From Pollutimonas sp. M17 (GTDB taxonomy: Bacteria; Pseudomonadota; Gammaproteobacteria; Burkholderiales; Burkholderiaceae_B), in the NCBI RefSeq assembly GCF_025836975.1, contig NZ_CP107548.1:2170001-2234000 (forward strand): a stretch of 64,000 bases of DNA, in the 5' to 3' direction. A model generated the notes under the pieces. That model worked only from the letters and a program-made list of their open reading frames with translations, did not search any database and was not told where the DNA came from. Every line of letters begins with the position of its first letter. Within the stretch, counting starts at the first letter, position 1. The translations under genes were made by a program, and so were the position numbers. Of the stretch, positions 16,819 to 25,507 are shown one piece after another.

Positions 16819-16870
16819 CAGTTCAAGGCGGGCGGCTATCCCGCAGCAAGCACCCGGCGGGACTACGGTC

Positions 16871-17107
16871 TCAGTCCTTCGATGGCTGGGAAGCGTCGTC
16901 CTGATCGTCGTTGCTCTCGTCGATGTCGACGTCGTCGGCGGTGGAGATATCGATAGGTTCCTCCTCTTTGGGAGGACGATCCGTGCCGGGAGCCGCCGAA
17001 GGGTCGGCATCGGCTACGCTGGGCACACCGGAGGTGTCGACCGGGTTCCTGATCAAATCAGCTTCCGCGCCGCTTTTCTTGTCAGACGTATCCTTGCGCT
17101 CGTTCAT
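16871..17107 (-). CDS. Small acidic disordered hypothetical protein
   Basis: 78 codons (77 aa) starting MNERKDTSDKKSGAEADLIR and ending in a run of Asp/Glu/Ser/Asn (DDVDIDESNDDQDDASQ). ATG 17107 has AGGGAA upstream; an in-frame ATG at 17194 would add 29 residues of different character. No family recognised. It is divergent from the asparaginase gene, and a 28-bp palindrome lies in the shared upstream region. Confidence 0.5.
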   Translation of the reverse strand: MNERKDTSDKKSGAEADLIRNPVDTSGVPSVADADPSAAPGTDRPPKEEEPIDISTADDVDIDESNDDQDDASQPSKD

Positions 17108-17227
17108 GGCCCTATTCCCTTGCTTCCGCGTTAACGCCCCATGGGCAGAGTCTCTGTATTCAGCAAGCCTCATGCCGCATACTGCATCGCCCAACGCTGG
17201 AAACTAGGGAAACCACTCATACTTCTG

Positions 17228-17255
17228 TTCGTATAATCGTATACGATTATACGAA
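17228..17255. promoter_or_regulatory. Perfect 28-bp palindrome in divergent promoter region
   Basis: Half-site TTCGTATAATCGTA (17228-17241) followed by its exact reverse complement. Each half contains TATAAT (17232-17237 on plus, 17246-17251 on minus), so a protein bound here would cover a possible -10 box in each direction. No good -35 boxes were found. The symmetry suggests an operator for a dimeric regulator. The rest of the 328-bp gap holds no gene. Confidence 0.6.
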
Positions 17256-17435
17256 TCCGGCCAAATATCAATAAGGCGGACACCGCTCGTCGGCCAGGCA
17301 ACGACAAAATCAAATTCCTCAACGAGCAACACACTCATCATGCCGCGGTACCGCGTCTATCCCATTTTTCAGGGATCGCGTCACCGGGTATTTCTTTTCA
17401 TCCGCATTCGAATTCATCGATACACAGGAGACAGC

Positions 17436-18494
17436 ATGAACAGCAGTAAATGGTTGATGGCAGGCGCCTTGTGCCTGGCTTCGTTTACCGGCGCGGCATA
17501 TGCCCAGGCGAAAGATACGGCGAAGACCTTGCCCAAGGTCGTGGTTCTTTCCACAGGGGGCACGATAGCCGGCGAATCGCGCAGCAGCACCGATACCACC
17601 AACTACACGGCCGGCCAGCGCAGCGGCGACCAATTGGTGAAAGCCGTTCCGGAGATCGCCAAGGTGGCCGATGTCGAGGTCGAGCAGGTCGTCAACATCA
17701 GCAGTCCCAACATGCAGTATTCGCACCTGCTGGCCCTTTCCAAAGCCGCCAACAAGTATCTGGCCGATCCCTCCGTATCCGGCGTGGTGATCACCCACGG
17801 CACCTCGACGGCCGAGGAAACCGCTCTGTTCATGGACCTGACCGTCAAGAGCAGCAAGCCGGTCATCGTGGTGGGCGCCATGCGTCCGGCCACGGCCATC
17901 AGCGCCGACGGGCCGTTCAACCTGCTGCAAGCCATTGCGCTGGCGGTCCATCCGTCCGCACGCGATCGCGGCGCCCTGCTCGTGTCCAACGACCGCATCA
18001 GTTCCGCCATGTATGTATCCAAGACCAACACCCAGTCCCTGGATACGTTCCAGGCCGCCGAACAGGGCCATCTGGGATTGATGGTCGGAACCAAGCCATA
18101 CTTCTATTTCACCCCCGCTTCCGTGCCCGGCAAGCCCTACTTCGACGTCAGCAAAACCGAGAACCTGCCCAAGGTCGAGATCCTGTACGGCTACATCGAG
18201 AACGATGCCGGCATGCTGGATCATCTGGTCGGCACCGGCACCAAGGGTGTCGTGGTGGCCGGGCCCGGAAACAGCTCGCTGTCCAAGGCCATGGTGGAAA
18301 AGATCACCAAGCTGCAGGCCGACGGCTACCCGGTGGTGCGCGCGACCCGCGTGGGCGCAGGCATCGTCACGCCCAAGAAGGAAGGAATCGCGGCGGGCTT
18401 CTACAACCCGCAAAAAGCCCGACTGCTGCTGGCCCTGGCCATCAATGAAGGCGCAGACCTGAAGAAGACCCAGAATTACTTCCTGCCCGACTGA
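17436..18494 (+). CDS. ansB: Secreted type II asparaginase-family protein
   Basis: Periplasmic amidohydrolase of the L-asparaginase family, expected to hydrolyse asparagine and/or glutamine. Signal peptide MNSSKWLMAGALCLASFTGAAYA; mature part 329 aa. ATG 17436 has CAGGAG upstream. The first active-site loop STGGTIAGE is intact, and the catalytic Lys region is present as SKTNT. However, the second motif reads THGTSTAEET where E. coli AnsB has THGTDTMEET, so the Asp is Ser. The substrate-binding Ser-Gln pair appears as Ser-Pro (NISSPNMQ). Substrate preference may thus differ. The gene is monocistronic, with a palindrome about 180 nt upstream. Confidence 0.85.
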   Translation: MNSSKWLMAGALCLASFTGAAYAQAKDTAKTLPKVVVLSTGGTIAGESRSSTDTTNYTAGQRSGDQLVKAVPEIAKVADVEVEQVVNISSPNMQYSHLLALSKAANKYLADPSVSGVVITHGTSTAEETALFMDLTVKSSKPVIVVGAMRPATAISADGPFNLLQAIALAVHPSARDRGALLVSNDRISSAMYVSKTNTQSLDTFQAAEQGHLGLMVGTKPYFYFTPASVPGKPYFDVSKTENLPKVEILYGYIENDAGMLDHLVGTGTKGVVVAGPGNSSLSKAMVEKITKLQADGYPVVRATRVGAGIVTPKKEGIAAGFYNPQKARLLLALAINEGADLKKTQNYFLPD

Positions 18495-18513
18495 CGGCGG
18501 GAACCCGCCGCAA

Positions 18514-18543
18514 CCCCGGAATCCGGGTCCGCAGATTCCGGGG
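18514..18543 (+). terminator. Hairpin downstream of asparaginase gene
   Basis: CCCCGGAATC (18514-18523) pairs perfectly with GATTCCGGGG (18534-18543) across a 10-nt loop, 20 nt after the stop. No clean T-run follows, so termination may be weak. Confidence 0.55.
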
Positions 18544-18703
18544 GCTTGCGAGGCCGGCTCCCCGGCCTCGATCAGTTATCATCCAGCTGTCGCCATACAG
18601 GCCCGACGGCGGCTCCGGTCGGTGGGCTCGTCCGGCTGCGCGTCGATGCTGCGGCCAGACGGGACGGCAATCCGGCAAAAAGAAGTGTCCTGGCCACTCC
18701 ACG

Positions 18704-18838
18704 ATGAAAACCATTGAAACGATCCGCTCCTGGGCCCGGCGCATCAAGCGCGATGCGGTGACGCTGTGGTTTGTCTGCCTGCTGGGCACTATGGCGCTAC
18801 GCATGGCTGCCCTACTTATCCACATAAACTGTGCATAA
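18704..18838 (+). pseudogene. Truncated DUF1232 (YkvA-like) membrane protein remnant
   Basis: A 44-codon ORF: MKTIETIRSWARRIKRDAVT, then LWFVCLLGTMALRMAALLIH, then INCA. The WARRIKRDAVTLW start and RMAALL resemble the first third of DUF1232 proteins, which normally continue into a SPIDLIPDFIP motif and are 100-140 aa. That motif is absent and a stop follows, so this is probably a degraded copy. There is no clear ribosome site. The surrounding 18495-18964 region holds nothing else recognisable. Confidence 0.45.
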
Positions 18839-18964
18839 GCCAAGGGATAACCCTCGGGCAATCTCCGAGCGCCCAATGAATACGCGGCACCCAGGTTCCC
18901 TGGTCAAGAACTGCCAGTGACGACTTGCTCCACCTTCGACCGCGCTCTCCGATTCCCGTCTTCT

Positions 18965-21478
18965 CTACTGCTCCTTGGGCAAGGCATAGGCGATGACATC
19001 GTCGCCCGCCTTGGTGCCCAGGGAGCCATGGCCGCCCGCCACGACCAGCAGGAACTGGCGACCATCCTCGGCGGTATAGGTCATGGGCGTGGCCTGCCCG
19101 CCCGCCGGAAGCCGGCTCTCCCACAACTGCTCGCCATTGCTGACATCGTAGGCCCGCACATAGTAGTCAAGCGTTCCGGAAAGGAAGGCCACGCCCCCCG
19201 CCGTCATGAGGGGCCCGCCCAGATTGGGGACGCCCATCCTGAACGGCAAGGGCAAGGGCGAACTGTCGATGACCGTTCCGTTCTTGTGCTTCCACGCTAT
19301 CTTGCCGGTGGTCAGATCCGCTCCGGCCACATACCCCCAAGGTGGGGCCTGGCAAGGCAGGCCCAGCGCAGAGGTAAAGGCGCTAAGCTGAACCGCGTAC
19401 GGTGCGCCGAAGTTTTCATTCAGGGCCGGCAGGCTGTCCTGCGGACGGTTTCCGCCCTGAACATACAGGGTCTTGTCATCCGCGCGGGGCACCAGCTGCG
19501 AGACGAAGGCCAGGTACGTGGGGGTCGTGAAGGCCGCCTGGCGCTGCGGGTCGACAGCAATGCCGCCCCAATTGAATACACCGAAATTTCCCGGATACAC
19601 CAATGTGCCCTGCGTCGACGGCGGCGTATAGCGGCCTTCGTAGCGCAGTGACTTGAGTTCGATGCGGCAGGCCAGCTGATCGAACATGGTCGCCCCCCAC
19701 ATGTCGGCGCCCGTCAAGGGCGGCGGATCGTACGACAAGGCTGAAACGGGCTGCGTGGGCGCCAGGCGTTCCCCCTCTGTCGCGCCCTGCGGCACCGGCG
19801 CTTCGGTGACGGGCAGCACGGGTTCGCCCGTAAGGCGGTCCAGCACGTAAAGCTCTCCTTGCTTGGTGGGCTGCACCAGCGCATGCACTGTTTTTCCGCC
19901 GACGGTCAGATCGATCAGGCTGGGTTGCGCGGGGACATCGTAATCCCACAAATCGTGATGCACCGTCTGGAACACCCAGCGCACCTGGCCGGTGGCCAGG
20001 TCCAATGCCACCACCGACGATGAGTAGCGCTCGACGGCCGGGCTGCGGTCCGCGCCCCATTGGTCGGGAGGCTGATTGCCCAGCGGCACGTAGACCATGC
20101 CCAGCTCTTCGTCCACGCTGGAGATCGACCAGCTGTTGGGGGAGTTCGCCGTATAGGTTTCACCCGGCCCTATCGGAGCGGTATGGTCCGGATTGCCCGA
20201 ATCCCAATTCCACACCAACTGGCCGGTATTGATGTCGAAAGCACGTATCACGCCCGACGTTTCCTTTGTGGAAACGTTGTCCAGCACCGTTCCGCCCACG
20301 ATGAGCAGCGACTTCGTCACGACCACGGGCGAGGTCGAATAGTATCCGCCCGGATTGACGTTGGGCATGTTGCGCCACAAGTCGATCTGGCCCGTTCCGC
20401 CTCCGAAATCCTTGCAAACCGACCCGCTCTCGGGATCGAGCGCAATGACGCGTCCATCGGCCGTGGGCATGAATAGTTTGGCCGGGCAATGATCGATGGC
20501 CGGGCCGGCTTGCGCTGCGACCGGAAGGCCGATGTCCGGCGTTGCGGCGGCCGCGGAGGTCGCCGCCTGAGAGTCAGGAGGTGCCGCCTGAGGGCCGGAC
20601 GGCGCCGCCGCGCCGGCTTGCGCGGGATGATAGGAAAGGCCGCGGCAGGTCAAGTGCTGCAGGGCCAGCTTGCCGCGGATTTGCGGATCGTAGCGCCAGA
20701 TTTCCTTGCCGCTCGTCGCATCCAGCGCTATCACCGATTGATGCGGCGTGCAGAAGAAAAGCCGGTTGCCTATCTTTAGCGGCGTGACTTCGAACGTGGT
20801 CTCCACCGGATCGCCCGGCCTGCCCCGCACATCGCCGGTTTCGTAATACCAGGCGACCTCGAGATTGGCCACGTTCTGCGGCGTGATCTGCGTCAAGGGC
20901 GAATAGCGCTGGCCATGGCCGCTGCGGCCATAGGCATGCCATTCACCCGCCGGAACTCCGCTGGCATCGGCGGCAAGCTGCGCACGCACATCGGGCAGCC
21001 TGCCCTCTATCTTATGCGGATCGACGAACCACGAGGCAATGGCGACCAGCAGGAACAAGCCCAGCGACATCGCCAGCGGCAAGCTGGCGCGCCGAGCCTC
21101 TGCCGCGTAATACGTCTGGACGTCCGCTCGCGCCCGCCCGCGGCGGACCAGCGAGCGCGTCACCCACGGCGTCAGCAAAAACAAGCCCAACAGGAAAAGC
21201 ACATCGCCGCGCGCGGCGAGCGGCCACCAATCCAGGCCGGCTTCCCACAAGGCCCACGCCACGGTGGCGACAACAAGCAAGGCATAGAGCCAAAGCGCCT
21301 CTAGCATTCCCCGGGCCAGCATGAAGGCGATCGCGATGAGGACCGCTCCGGTCAACAAGTAGTACCAGGAACCGCCCAGGGCCGCGAGCCATATGCCGCC
21401 TGCCAATAAGACGATTCCAAAGAGCCCGCTCAGGCAGATGGCTGCAATCAGGGCGGCGCTTCGTTGCGTGCTGGGCAT
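18965..21478 (-). CDS. gcd: Membrane-bound PQQ-dependent glucose dehydrogenase
   Basis: Quinoprotein that oxidises aldoses (glucose to gluconolactone) in the periplasm and passes electrons to ubiquinone. 837 aa. About five membrane spans in residues 10-145 are followed by a PQQ beta-propeller. Family motifs include HAYGRSGHGQRYSPL, TCRGLSYHP, NSPNSWS, QTVHHDLWDYDVPAQPSL, GADMWGATMFDQL and PAGGQATPMTY. ATG 21478 is preferred because AGAGG is 7 nt upstream; ATG 21484 is too close to it. An Ala/Pro/Gln-rich insertion of about 35 residues sits after the TCRGLSYHP segment, absent from E. coli Gcd. PQQ synthesis genes are not in the window. Confidence 0.92.
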   Translation of the reverse strand: MPSTQRSAALIAAICLSGLFGIVLLAGGIWLAALGGSWYYLLTGAVLIAIAFMLARGMLEALWLYALLVVATVAWALWEAGLDWWPLAARGDVLFLLGLFLLTPWVTRSLVRRGRARADVQTYYAAEARRASLPLAMSLGLFLLVAIASWFVDPHKIEGRLPDVRAQLAADASGVPAGEWHAYGRSGHGQRYSPLTQITPQNVANLEVAWYYETGDVRGRPGDPVETTFEVTPLKIGNRLFFCTPHQSVIALDATSGKEIWRYDPQIRGKLALQHLTCRGLSYHPAQAGAAAPSGPQAAPPDSQAATSAAAATPDIGLPVAAQAGPAIDHCPAKLFMPTADGRVIALDPESGSVCKDFGGGTGQIDLWRNMPNVNPGGYYSTSPVVVTKSLLIVGGTVLDNVSTKETSGVIRAFDINTGQLVWNWDSGNPDHTAPIGPGETYTANSPNSWSISSVDEELGMVYVPLGNQPPDQWGADRSPAVERYSSSVVALDLATGQVRWVFQTVHHDLWDYDVPAQPSLIDLTVGGKTVHALVQPTKQGELYVLDRLTGEPVLPVTEAPVPQGATEGERLAPTQPVSALSYDPPPLTGADMWGATMFDQLACRIELKSLRYEGRYTPPSTQGTLVYPGNFGVFNWGGIAVDPQRQAAFTTPTYLAFVSQLVPRADDKTLYVQGGNRPQDSLPALNENFGAPYAVQLSAFTSALGLPCQAPPWGYVAGADLTTGKIAWKHKNGTVIDSSPLPLPFRMGVPNLGGPLMTAGGVAFLSGTLDYYVRAYDVSNGEQLWESRLPAGGQATPMTYTAEDGRQFLLVVAGGHGSLGTKAGDDVIAYALPKEQ

Positions 21479-21564
21479 GGTCATTCCTCTTTAAGCTGAG
21501 TGAAAGCAGAGTGGATGTGACCGAGCAGCAAATTCAATGCCTGCGAAGAGGCGCACCCGCGAAA

Positions 21565-22557
21565 TCAGGCGGCGGCCGCCGGCAGATGGCCGCGTCCGTG
21601 CGGCTCGTCAAGATGCAGCACCGGCCCTGCCGGCACGATGCCATTGGGATTGATGGTGCCATGGCTGCGATAGTAATGCTGCTTGATGTGCTGCAGATTC
21701 AGCGTGGCGGCGACGCCGGGCCATTGATAAAGCTCTCGCGCATAGGCCCAGAGATGAGGGTAATCGACGAGCCGCCTCAGGTTGCACTTGAAGTGGCCGT
21801 GATACACGGCATCGAAACGGATCAAGGTCGTGAACAGGCGCCAGTCCGCTTCGCTGATGCGCGGCCCCAGCAGGTAACGCTGGCGGCCAAGCAGGGACTC
21901 CAGCCCGTCCAGGGCCTCGAACAGCCTGTGTACTTCGCGCTCATAGACTTCCTGCTCCGTGGCGAAGCCGGCCTTGTAGACCCCATTGTTTATGGTTTCA
22001 TAAACATGCGCATTGATGGCGTCGATGCGCTCGAGCATGCCGGCGGGTGCATAGTCGCCGGGCCGGGCGCCCAGCCCGTCGAAGGCCGAATTGAACATCC
22101 GGATGATCTCGGACGACTCGTTGCTGACTATCGTTTGCCTGTGCGAGTCCCACAATACGGGCACGGTGACCCGGCCCGTGTAGCCGGGCATGGCGCGCAA
22201 ATAGATTTCATACAGGTAGCGGGCATGGCCATAGGGGTCGGGAACGACGCCCGGCGCCGACTGGAATGTCCAGCCATTTTCCGCCATATGGGGATGGACG
22301 ACCGACAGCCCTATCATGTCCTCCAGCCCCTTCAGGGCGCGAAAGATCAGGGTGCGATGCGCCCATGGACAGGCCAGCGATACGTATAGATGATAGCGTC
22401 CCGCCTGCGCCGGAAAACCGCCCTGGCCGCTGGGCCCGGGAGCGCCGTCGGGCGTGATCCAGCTGCGGAACTGCGCATTGCCGCGGACGAAACTGCCGCC
22501 CGTGCTCGATGTGTCGTACCACTGGTCGGCCCACTTGCCGTCGATCAACAGCCCCAT
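21565..22557 (-). CDS. yqjG: Glutathionyl-hydroquinone reductase (YqjG/ECM4 type GST)
   Basis: Xi-class glutathione transferase that reduces glutathionyl-hydroquinones to hydroquinones, using a catalytic cysteine. 330 aa. CPWAHR places the catalytic residue at Cys63, as in E. coli YqjG. The conserved HPHMAENGWTF and the all-helical C-terminal domain (RISEADWRLFTTLIRFDAVY) are present. ATG 22557 has GGAGGG upstream and gives the family N-terminus MGLLIDGKW; an upstream ATG at 22596 is less likely. It lies downstream of wrbA, another quinone-handling enzyme, on the same strand. Confidence 0.93.
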   Translation of the reverse strand: MGLLIDGKWADQWYDTSSTGGSFVRGNAQFRSWITPDGAPGPSGQGGFPAQAGRYHLYVSLACPWAHRTLIFRALKGLEDMIGLSVVHPHMAENGWTFQSAPGVVPDPYGHARYLYEIYLRAMPGYTGRVTVPVLWDSHRQTIVSNESSEIIRMFNSAFDGLGARPGDYAPAGMLERIDAINAHVYETINNGVYKAGFATEQEVYEREVHRLFEALDGLESLLGRQRYLLGPRISEADWRLFTTLIRFDAVYHGHFKCNLRRLVDYPHLWAYARELYQWPGVAATLNLQHIKQHYYRSHGTINPNGIVPAGPVLHLDEPHGRGHLPAAAA

Positions 22558-22662
22558 GACATCCCTCCCGATTGATTCGGCGCCCTGTCCCGCCATGCAT
22601 CTGCATCATAGCAAGGCCCTGGCCGCCCCAGCAGGCGCGGCGCCGCCGCAATCGCCGCTGGA

Positions 22663-23262
22663 TCAGCCGAACAGCTTGTTGGCCACCTGGGCGATATGCT
22701 CGCCCTGGAAGCGCGCGCCCGCCAGCTCGTTTTCCGAAGGCCGGCGTGAACCGTCGCCGCCCGTGATGGTGGTGGCGCCGTAGGGGCTTCCGCCGCTAAT
22801 CTCGTCGAGGGTCATCTGGCCCTGGAAGCTGTAGGGCAAGCCGACGGTGATCAGGCCGAAGTGCATGAGGTTGGTCAGGATGGAGAACAAGGTGACTTCC
22901 TGGCCGCCATGCTGGGTAGCGGTCGAGGTAAAGGCGCCGCCCACTTTGCCGTTCAGCGCGCCACGCGCCCACAGCCCGCCCGCCTGGTCCAGGAAATTGG
23001 CCATCTGCGACGACATGCGGCCAAAGCGCGTGCCCGTTCCAACGATGATGGCATCGTACTGTTCAAGGTCCTCGACCTTGGCGATGGGCGCTTCCTGGTC
23101 CAGCTTGTAGTGGGACGCCTTGGCCACCGATTCGGGAACCAGTTCGGGAACGCGCTTGATGTCTACCGTTGCGCCCGTGCTGCGTGCACCTTCGGCGACG
23201 GCCTTGGCCATGGCTTCCACATGCCCATAGGCCGAATAATAAAGAACCAGTACTTTTGCCAT
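22663..23262 (-). CDS. wrbA: NAD(P)H:quinone oxidoreductase WrbA
   Basis: Flavodoxin-like FMN enzyme that reduces quinones by two electrons, protecting against oxidative stress. 199 aa, the usual length. It starts [19 protein letters not shown], with the FMN phosphate loop, then [19 protein letters not shown] and the [12 protein letters not shown] signature, ending with SYQG-type [18 protein letters not shown] 23262 gives the family N-terminus; the longer open frame upstream is noncoding. It may form a detoxification operon with yqjG, 105 bp downstream. Confidence 0.95.
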   Translation of the reverse strand: MAKVLVLYYSAYGHVEAMAKAVAEGARSTGATVDIKRVPELVPESVAKASHYKLDQEAPIAKVEDLEQYDAIIVGTGTRFGRMSSQMANFLDQAGGLWARGALNGKVGGAFTSTATQHGGQEVTLFSILTNLMHFGLITVGLPYSFQGQMTLDEISGGSPYGATTITGGDGSRRPSENELAGARFQGEHIAQVANKLFG

Positions 23263-23559
23263 TTGGATAATTCCAGTCGAGATTGAAGAATATTGAACCG
23301 CCGCCGACGCCGTCGAAGTCATGCAGGCTTGGCGTCCACCCATTCTATGGAACCGGGCGGTAGAGAATAAGAGGGCATTATGGATATGGCCTTTCCAATA
23401 ATGGAATAATCGACCGGACACAGGCCTTGTCCCGGTCTCGGGACGTGGTCCGATCCACAGGGCCTGGCGGCGCATCATGCATGCGAATCTGCCAACAGTG
23501 CTAGCATAGCCACCTTCACGCATTCACTGACAACTCAAAATAACAAAGGTTGGGCATCT
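23263..23559. other. Divergent promoter region of wrbA and the BenE-type transporter
   Basis: 297 bp with no gene. AT-richer than its surroundings; it contains a short inverted repeat TTCCA-ATAA-TGGAA at about 23394-23407 that could bind a regulator. No confident promoter boxes were assigned. Confidence 0.3.
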
Positions 23560-24723
23560 GTGGGCAAGTGGTTCAGGATTTCGCATATTTCCGCCGGCTT
23601 CATCGCCGTGCTGGTGGGCTATACAAGCTCGGTCGCGATTATCTTCCAGGCGGCCAATGCCGCGGGCGCAAGCGCCGCCGAGCTGAATTCATGGATGTGG
23701 GCGCTGGGAATCGGCATGGGCGCAAGCTGCATAGGCCTGTCCCTGCGCTACCGCAACCCCGTCCTGACCGCCTGGTCCACCCCGGGCGCGGCCCTGCTGG
23801 TGACCAGCCTGTCGGGCCTGACCATGAGCCAGGCCATCGGCGTCTTCCTGTTTTCATCGCTGCTGATCACCCTCAGCGGCATCACGGGCTGGTTCCAGAA
23901 GATCATGCAGTGCGTGCCCCGGCACATCGCCGCCGCCATGTTGGCCGGCATACTGATACGTTTCGGCATGGATCTGTTCACCGCCATGCAAAGCCAGTGG
24001 CTGATGGTGGGCCTGATGTTCATCGTCTTCCTGCTGGGCCGCATCTGGGTGCCCCGCTACACCGTTCCGCTGGCGCTGGCGGTGGGCATGCTGTGCGCCG
24101 GTTCCTTGGGGCTGCTGCATCTGGAGACCCTGGCCTGGACGCCCGCCTCGCCCTTGCTGATGCCGCCCGAGTTCTCCGTATCGGCCTTGATCGGCGTGGG
24201 CATTCCGCTGTTCATTGTGACCATGACCTCGCAGAACGTGCCCGGGCTGGCGGTGTTGCGGGCCAACGGCTACCAGACGCCCGCCTCGCCCCTGATAAGC
24301 TGGACGGGGGTCGCGGGCCTGATCCTGGGACCCTTCGGCGGCTTCTCCTTCAATCTGGCGGCCATCACCGCCGCCATCTGCATGAGCAAGGACGCCGATT
24401 CCGATCCGTCACGACGCTATCTGGCTTCGGTCTGGGCGGGGGTGTTCTATCTGTTCACGGGCGTCTTCGGCGCGACGGTGGTGGGCCTGTTCGCCGCCTT
24501 CCCGGTCGAGCTGGTCGCGGCGATCGCCGCACTGGCCCTGCTGGGGACCATAGGCAACAGCCTGGCCGGGGCGCTGGCCGACGACCATGGCCGCGAAGCC
24601 GCGCTGGTTACCTTCATATGCACGGCCTCCGGCATGACCTTCATGGGCATAGGCAGCGCCTTCTGGGGCCTGGTGTTCGGCATCTGCGTCCACGCCGCCG
24701 CGAGCCGCATCAGGCCTTCATGA
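23560..24723 (+). CDS. benE: BenE family benzoate/H+ symporter-like membrane protein
   Basis: Integral inner-membrane transporter (387 aa, 11-12 hydrophobic spans) of the BenE/YdcO family, predicted to import benzoate or a similar aromatic acid with protons. Recognisable features are the N-terminal RISHISAGFIAVLVGYTSS, the STPGAALL motif and the TSQNVPGLAVLRANGY motif. It starts with GTG 23560, with AAAGG upstream. No benzoate catabolic genes are nearby, so the substrate is uncertain. Its stop overlaps the convergent pxpA stop by 6 bp (shared TCATGA). Confidence 0.9.
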   Translation: MGKWFRISHISAGFIAVLVGYTSSVAIIFQAANAAGASAAELNSWMWALGIGMGASCIGLSLRYRNPVLTAWSTPGAALLVTSLSGLTMSQAIGVFLFSSLLITLSGITGWFQKIMQCVPRHIAAAMLAGILIRFGMDLFTAMQSQWLMVGLMFIVFLLGRIWVPRYTVPLALAVGMLCAGSLGLLHLETLAWTPASPLLMPPEFSVSALIGVGIPLFIVTMTSQNVPGLAVLRANGYQTPASPLISWTGVAGLILGPFGGFSFNLAAITAAICMSKDADSDPSRRYLASVWAGVFYLFTGVFGATVVGLFAAFPVELVAAIAALALLGTIGNSLAGALADDHGREAALVTFICTASGMTFMGIGSAFWGLVFGICVHAAASRIRPS

Positions 24724-25482
24724 CGGGGCGAAGCCGACGACGATCCCCTCGGCTTCAAGCGCCTTGCGTATGGCTTTGGCAAACACGACGGCGCCAGGCT
24801 GGTCGCCGTGGATGCACAAGGTATCGGCCGCGACCGCGACATCGCCGCCCTGCACCGCAGCCACCTTCCCTTCCTTGATCATGCGCAGCACCTGGCGTAT
24901 GGACACATCGGGATCTTCGATCATGGCGTTGGGCTGCGTGCGCGGCGTCAGCGAACCGTCGCTCTGGTAGCTGCGGTCGGCAAACACTTCTTGCGCCACC
25001 TTCAGACCCGCCTCCCCGGCCGCGTCGACCTGCGCGCTGCCGGCCAGGGCATAAAGCACCAGCGACGCATCCACGTCGCGCACCGCCCCGGCGATGGCGG
25101 CCGCCAGTTCCCGGTTCTTTGAAGCCATGTTGTACAGCGCGCCATGGGCCTTTACGTGGCGAAGCCGGCCCCCCTGGCTGGCGGCCACGCCGGCCAGGGC
25201 GCCCACCTGCACCACCACGATGTCATAGGCGTGCTGGGGGCTGATGTCCATGTTGCGGCGGCCAAAGCCCGCCAGATCGGGCAATCCGGGATGTGCGCCC
25301 AGCGCCACGCCATGCCGGATTGCGGCGGCGACGGTCTTGCGCATGGTGGCCGGATCGCCGGCATGGAAGCCGCAGGCGATGTTGGCCGAGGTCACGTAAG
25401 GCAGGATCTCCTCATCCTGCCCCATTTTCCAGGCACCAAAACCCTCGCCCATGTCGCAGTTCAAATCGATGGACCAAGTCAT
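24718..25482 (-). CDS. pxpA: 5-oxoprolinase subunit A (LamB/YcsF family)
   Basis: Part of the ATP-dependent 5-oxoprolinase that converts pyroglutamate to glutamate. 254 aa, full length. Motifs: SIDLNCDMGEGFGAW at the start, SANIACGFHAGDPATM, LGAHPGLPDLAGFGRR, HVKAHGALYN and CIHGDQPGAV near the end. ATG 25482 has GGAGG upstream. The partner subunits PxpB and PxpC, usually adjacent, are not in the window. It starts 25 nt after the FMN reductase stop, suggesting co-transcription. Confidence 0.93.
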   Translation of the reverse strand: MTWSIDLNCDMGEGFGAWKMGQDEEILPYVTSANIACGFHAGDPATMRKTVAAAIRHGVALGAHPGLPDLAGFGRRNMDISPQHAYDIVVVQVGALAGVAASQGGRLRHVKAHGALYNMASKNRELAAAIAGAVRDVDASLVLYALAGSAQVDAAGEAGLKVAQEVFADRSYQSDGSLTPRTQPNAMIEDPDVSIRQVLRMIKEGKVAAVQGGDVAVAADTLCIHGDQPGAVVFAKAIRKALEAEGIVVGFAPS

Positions 25483-25507
25483 GAATCGCCTCCGTGCAGA
25501 TATGTTT

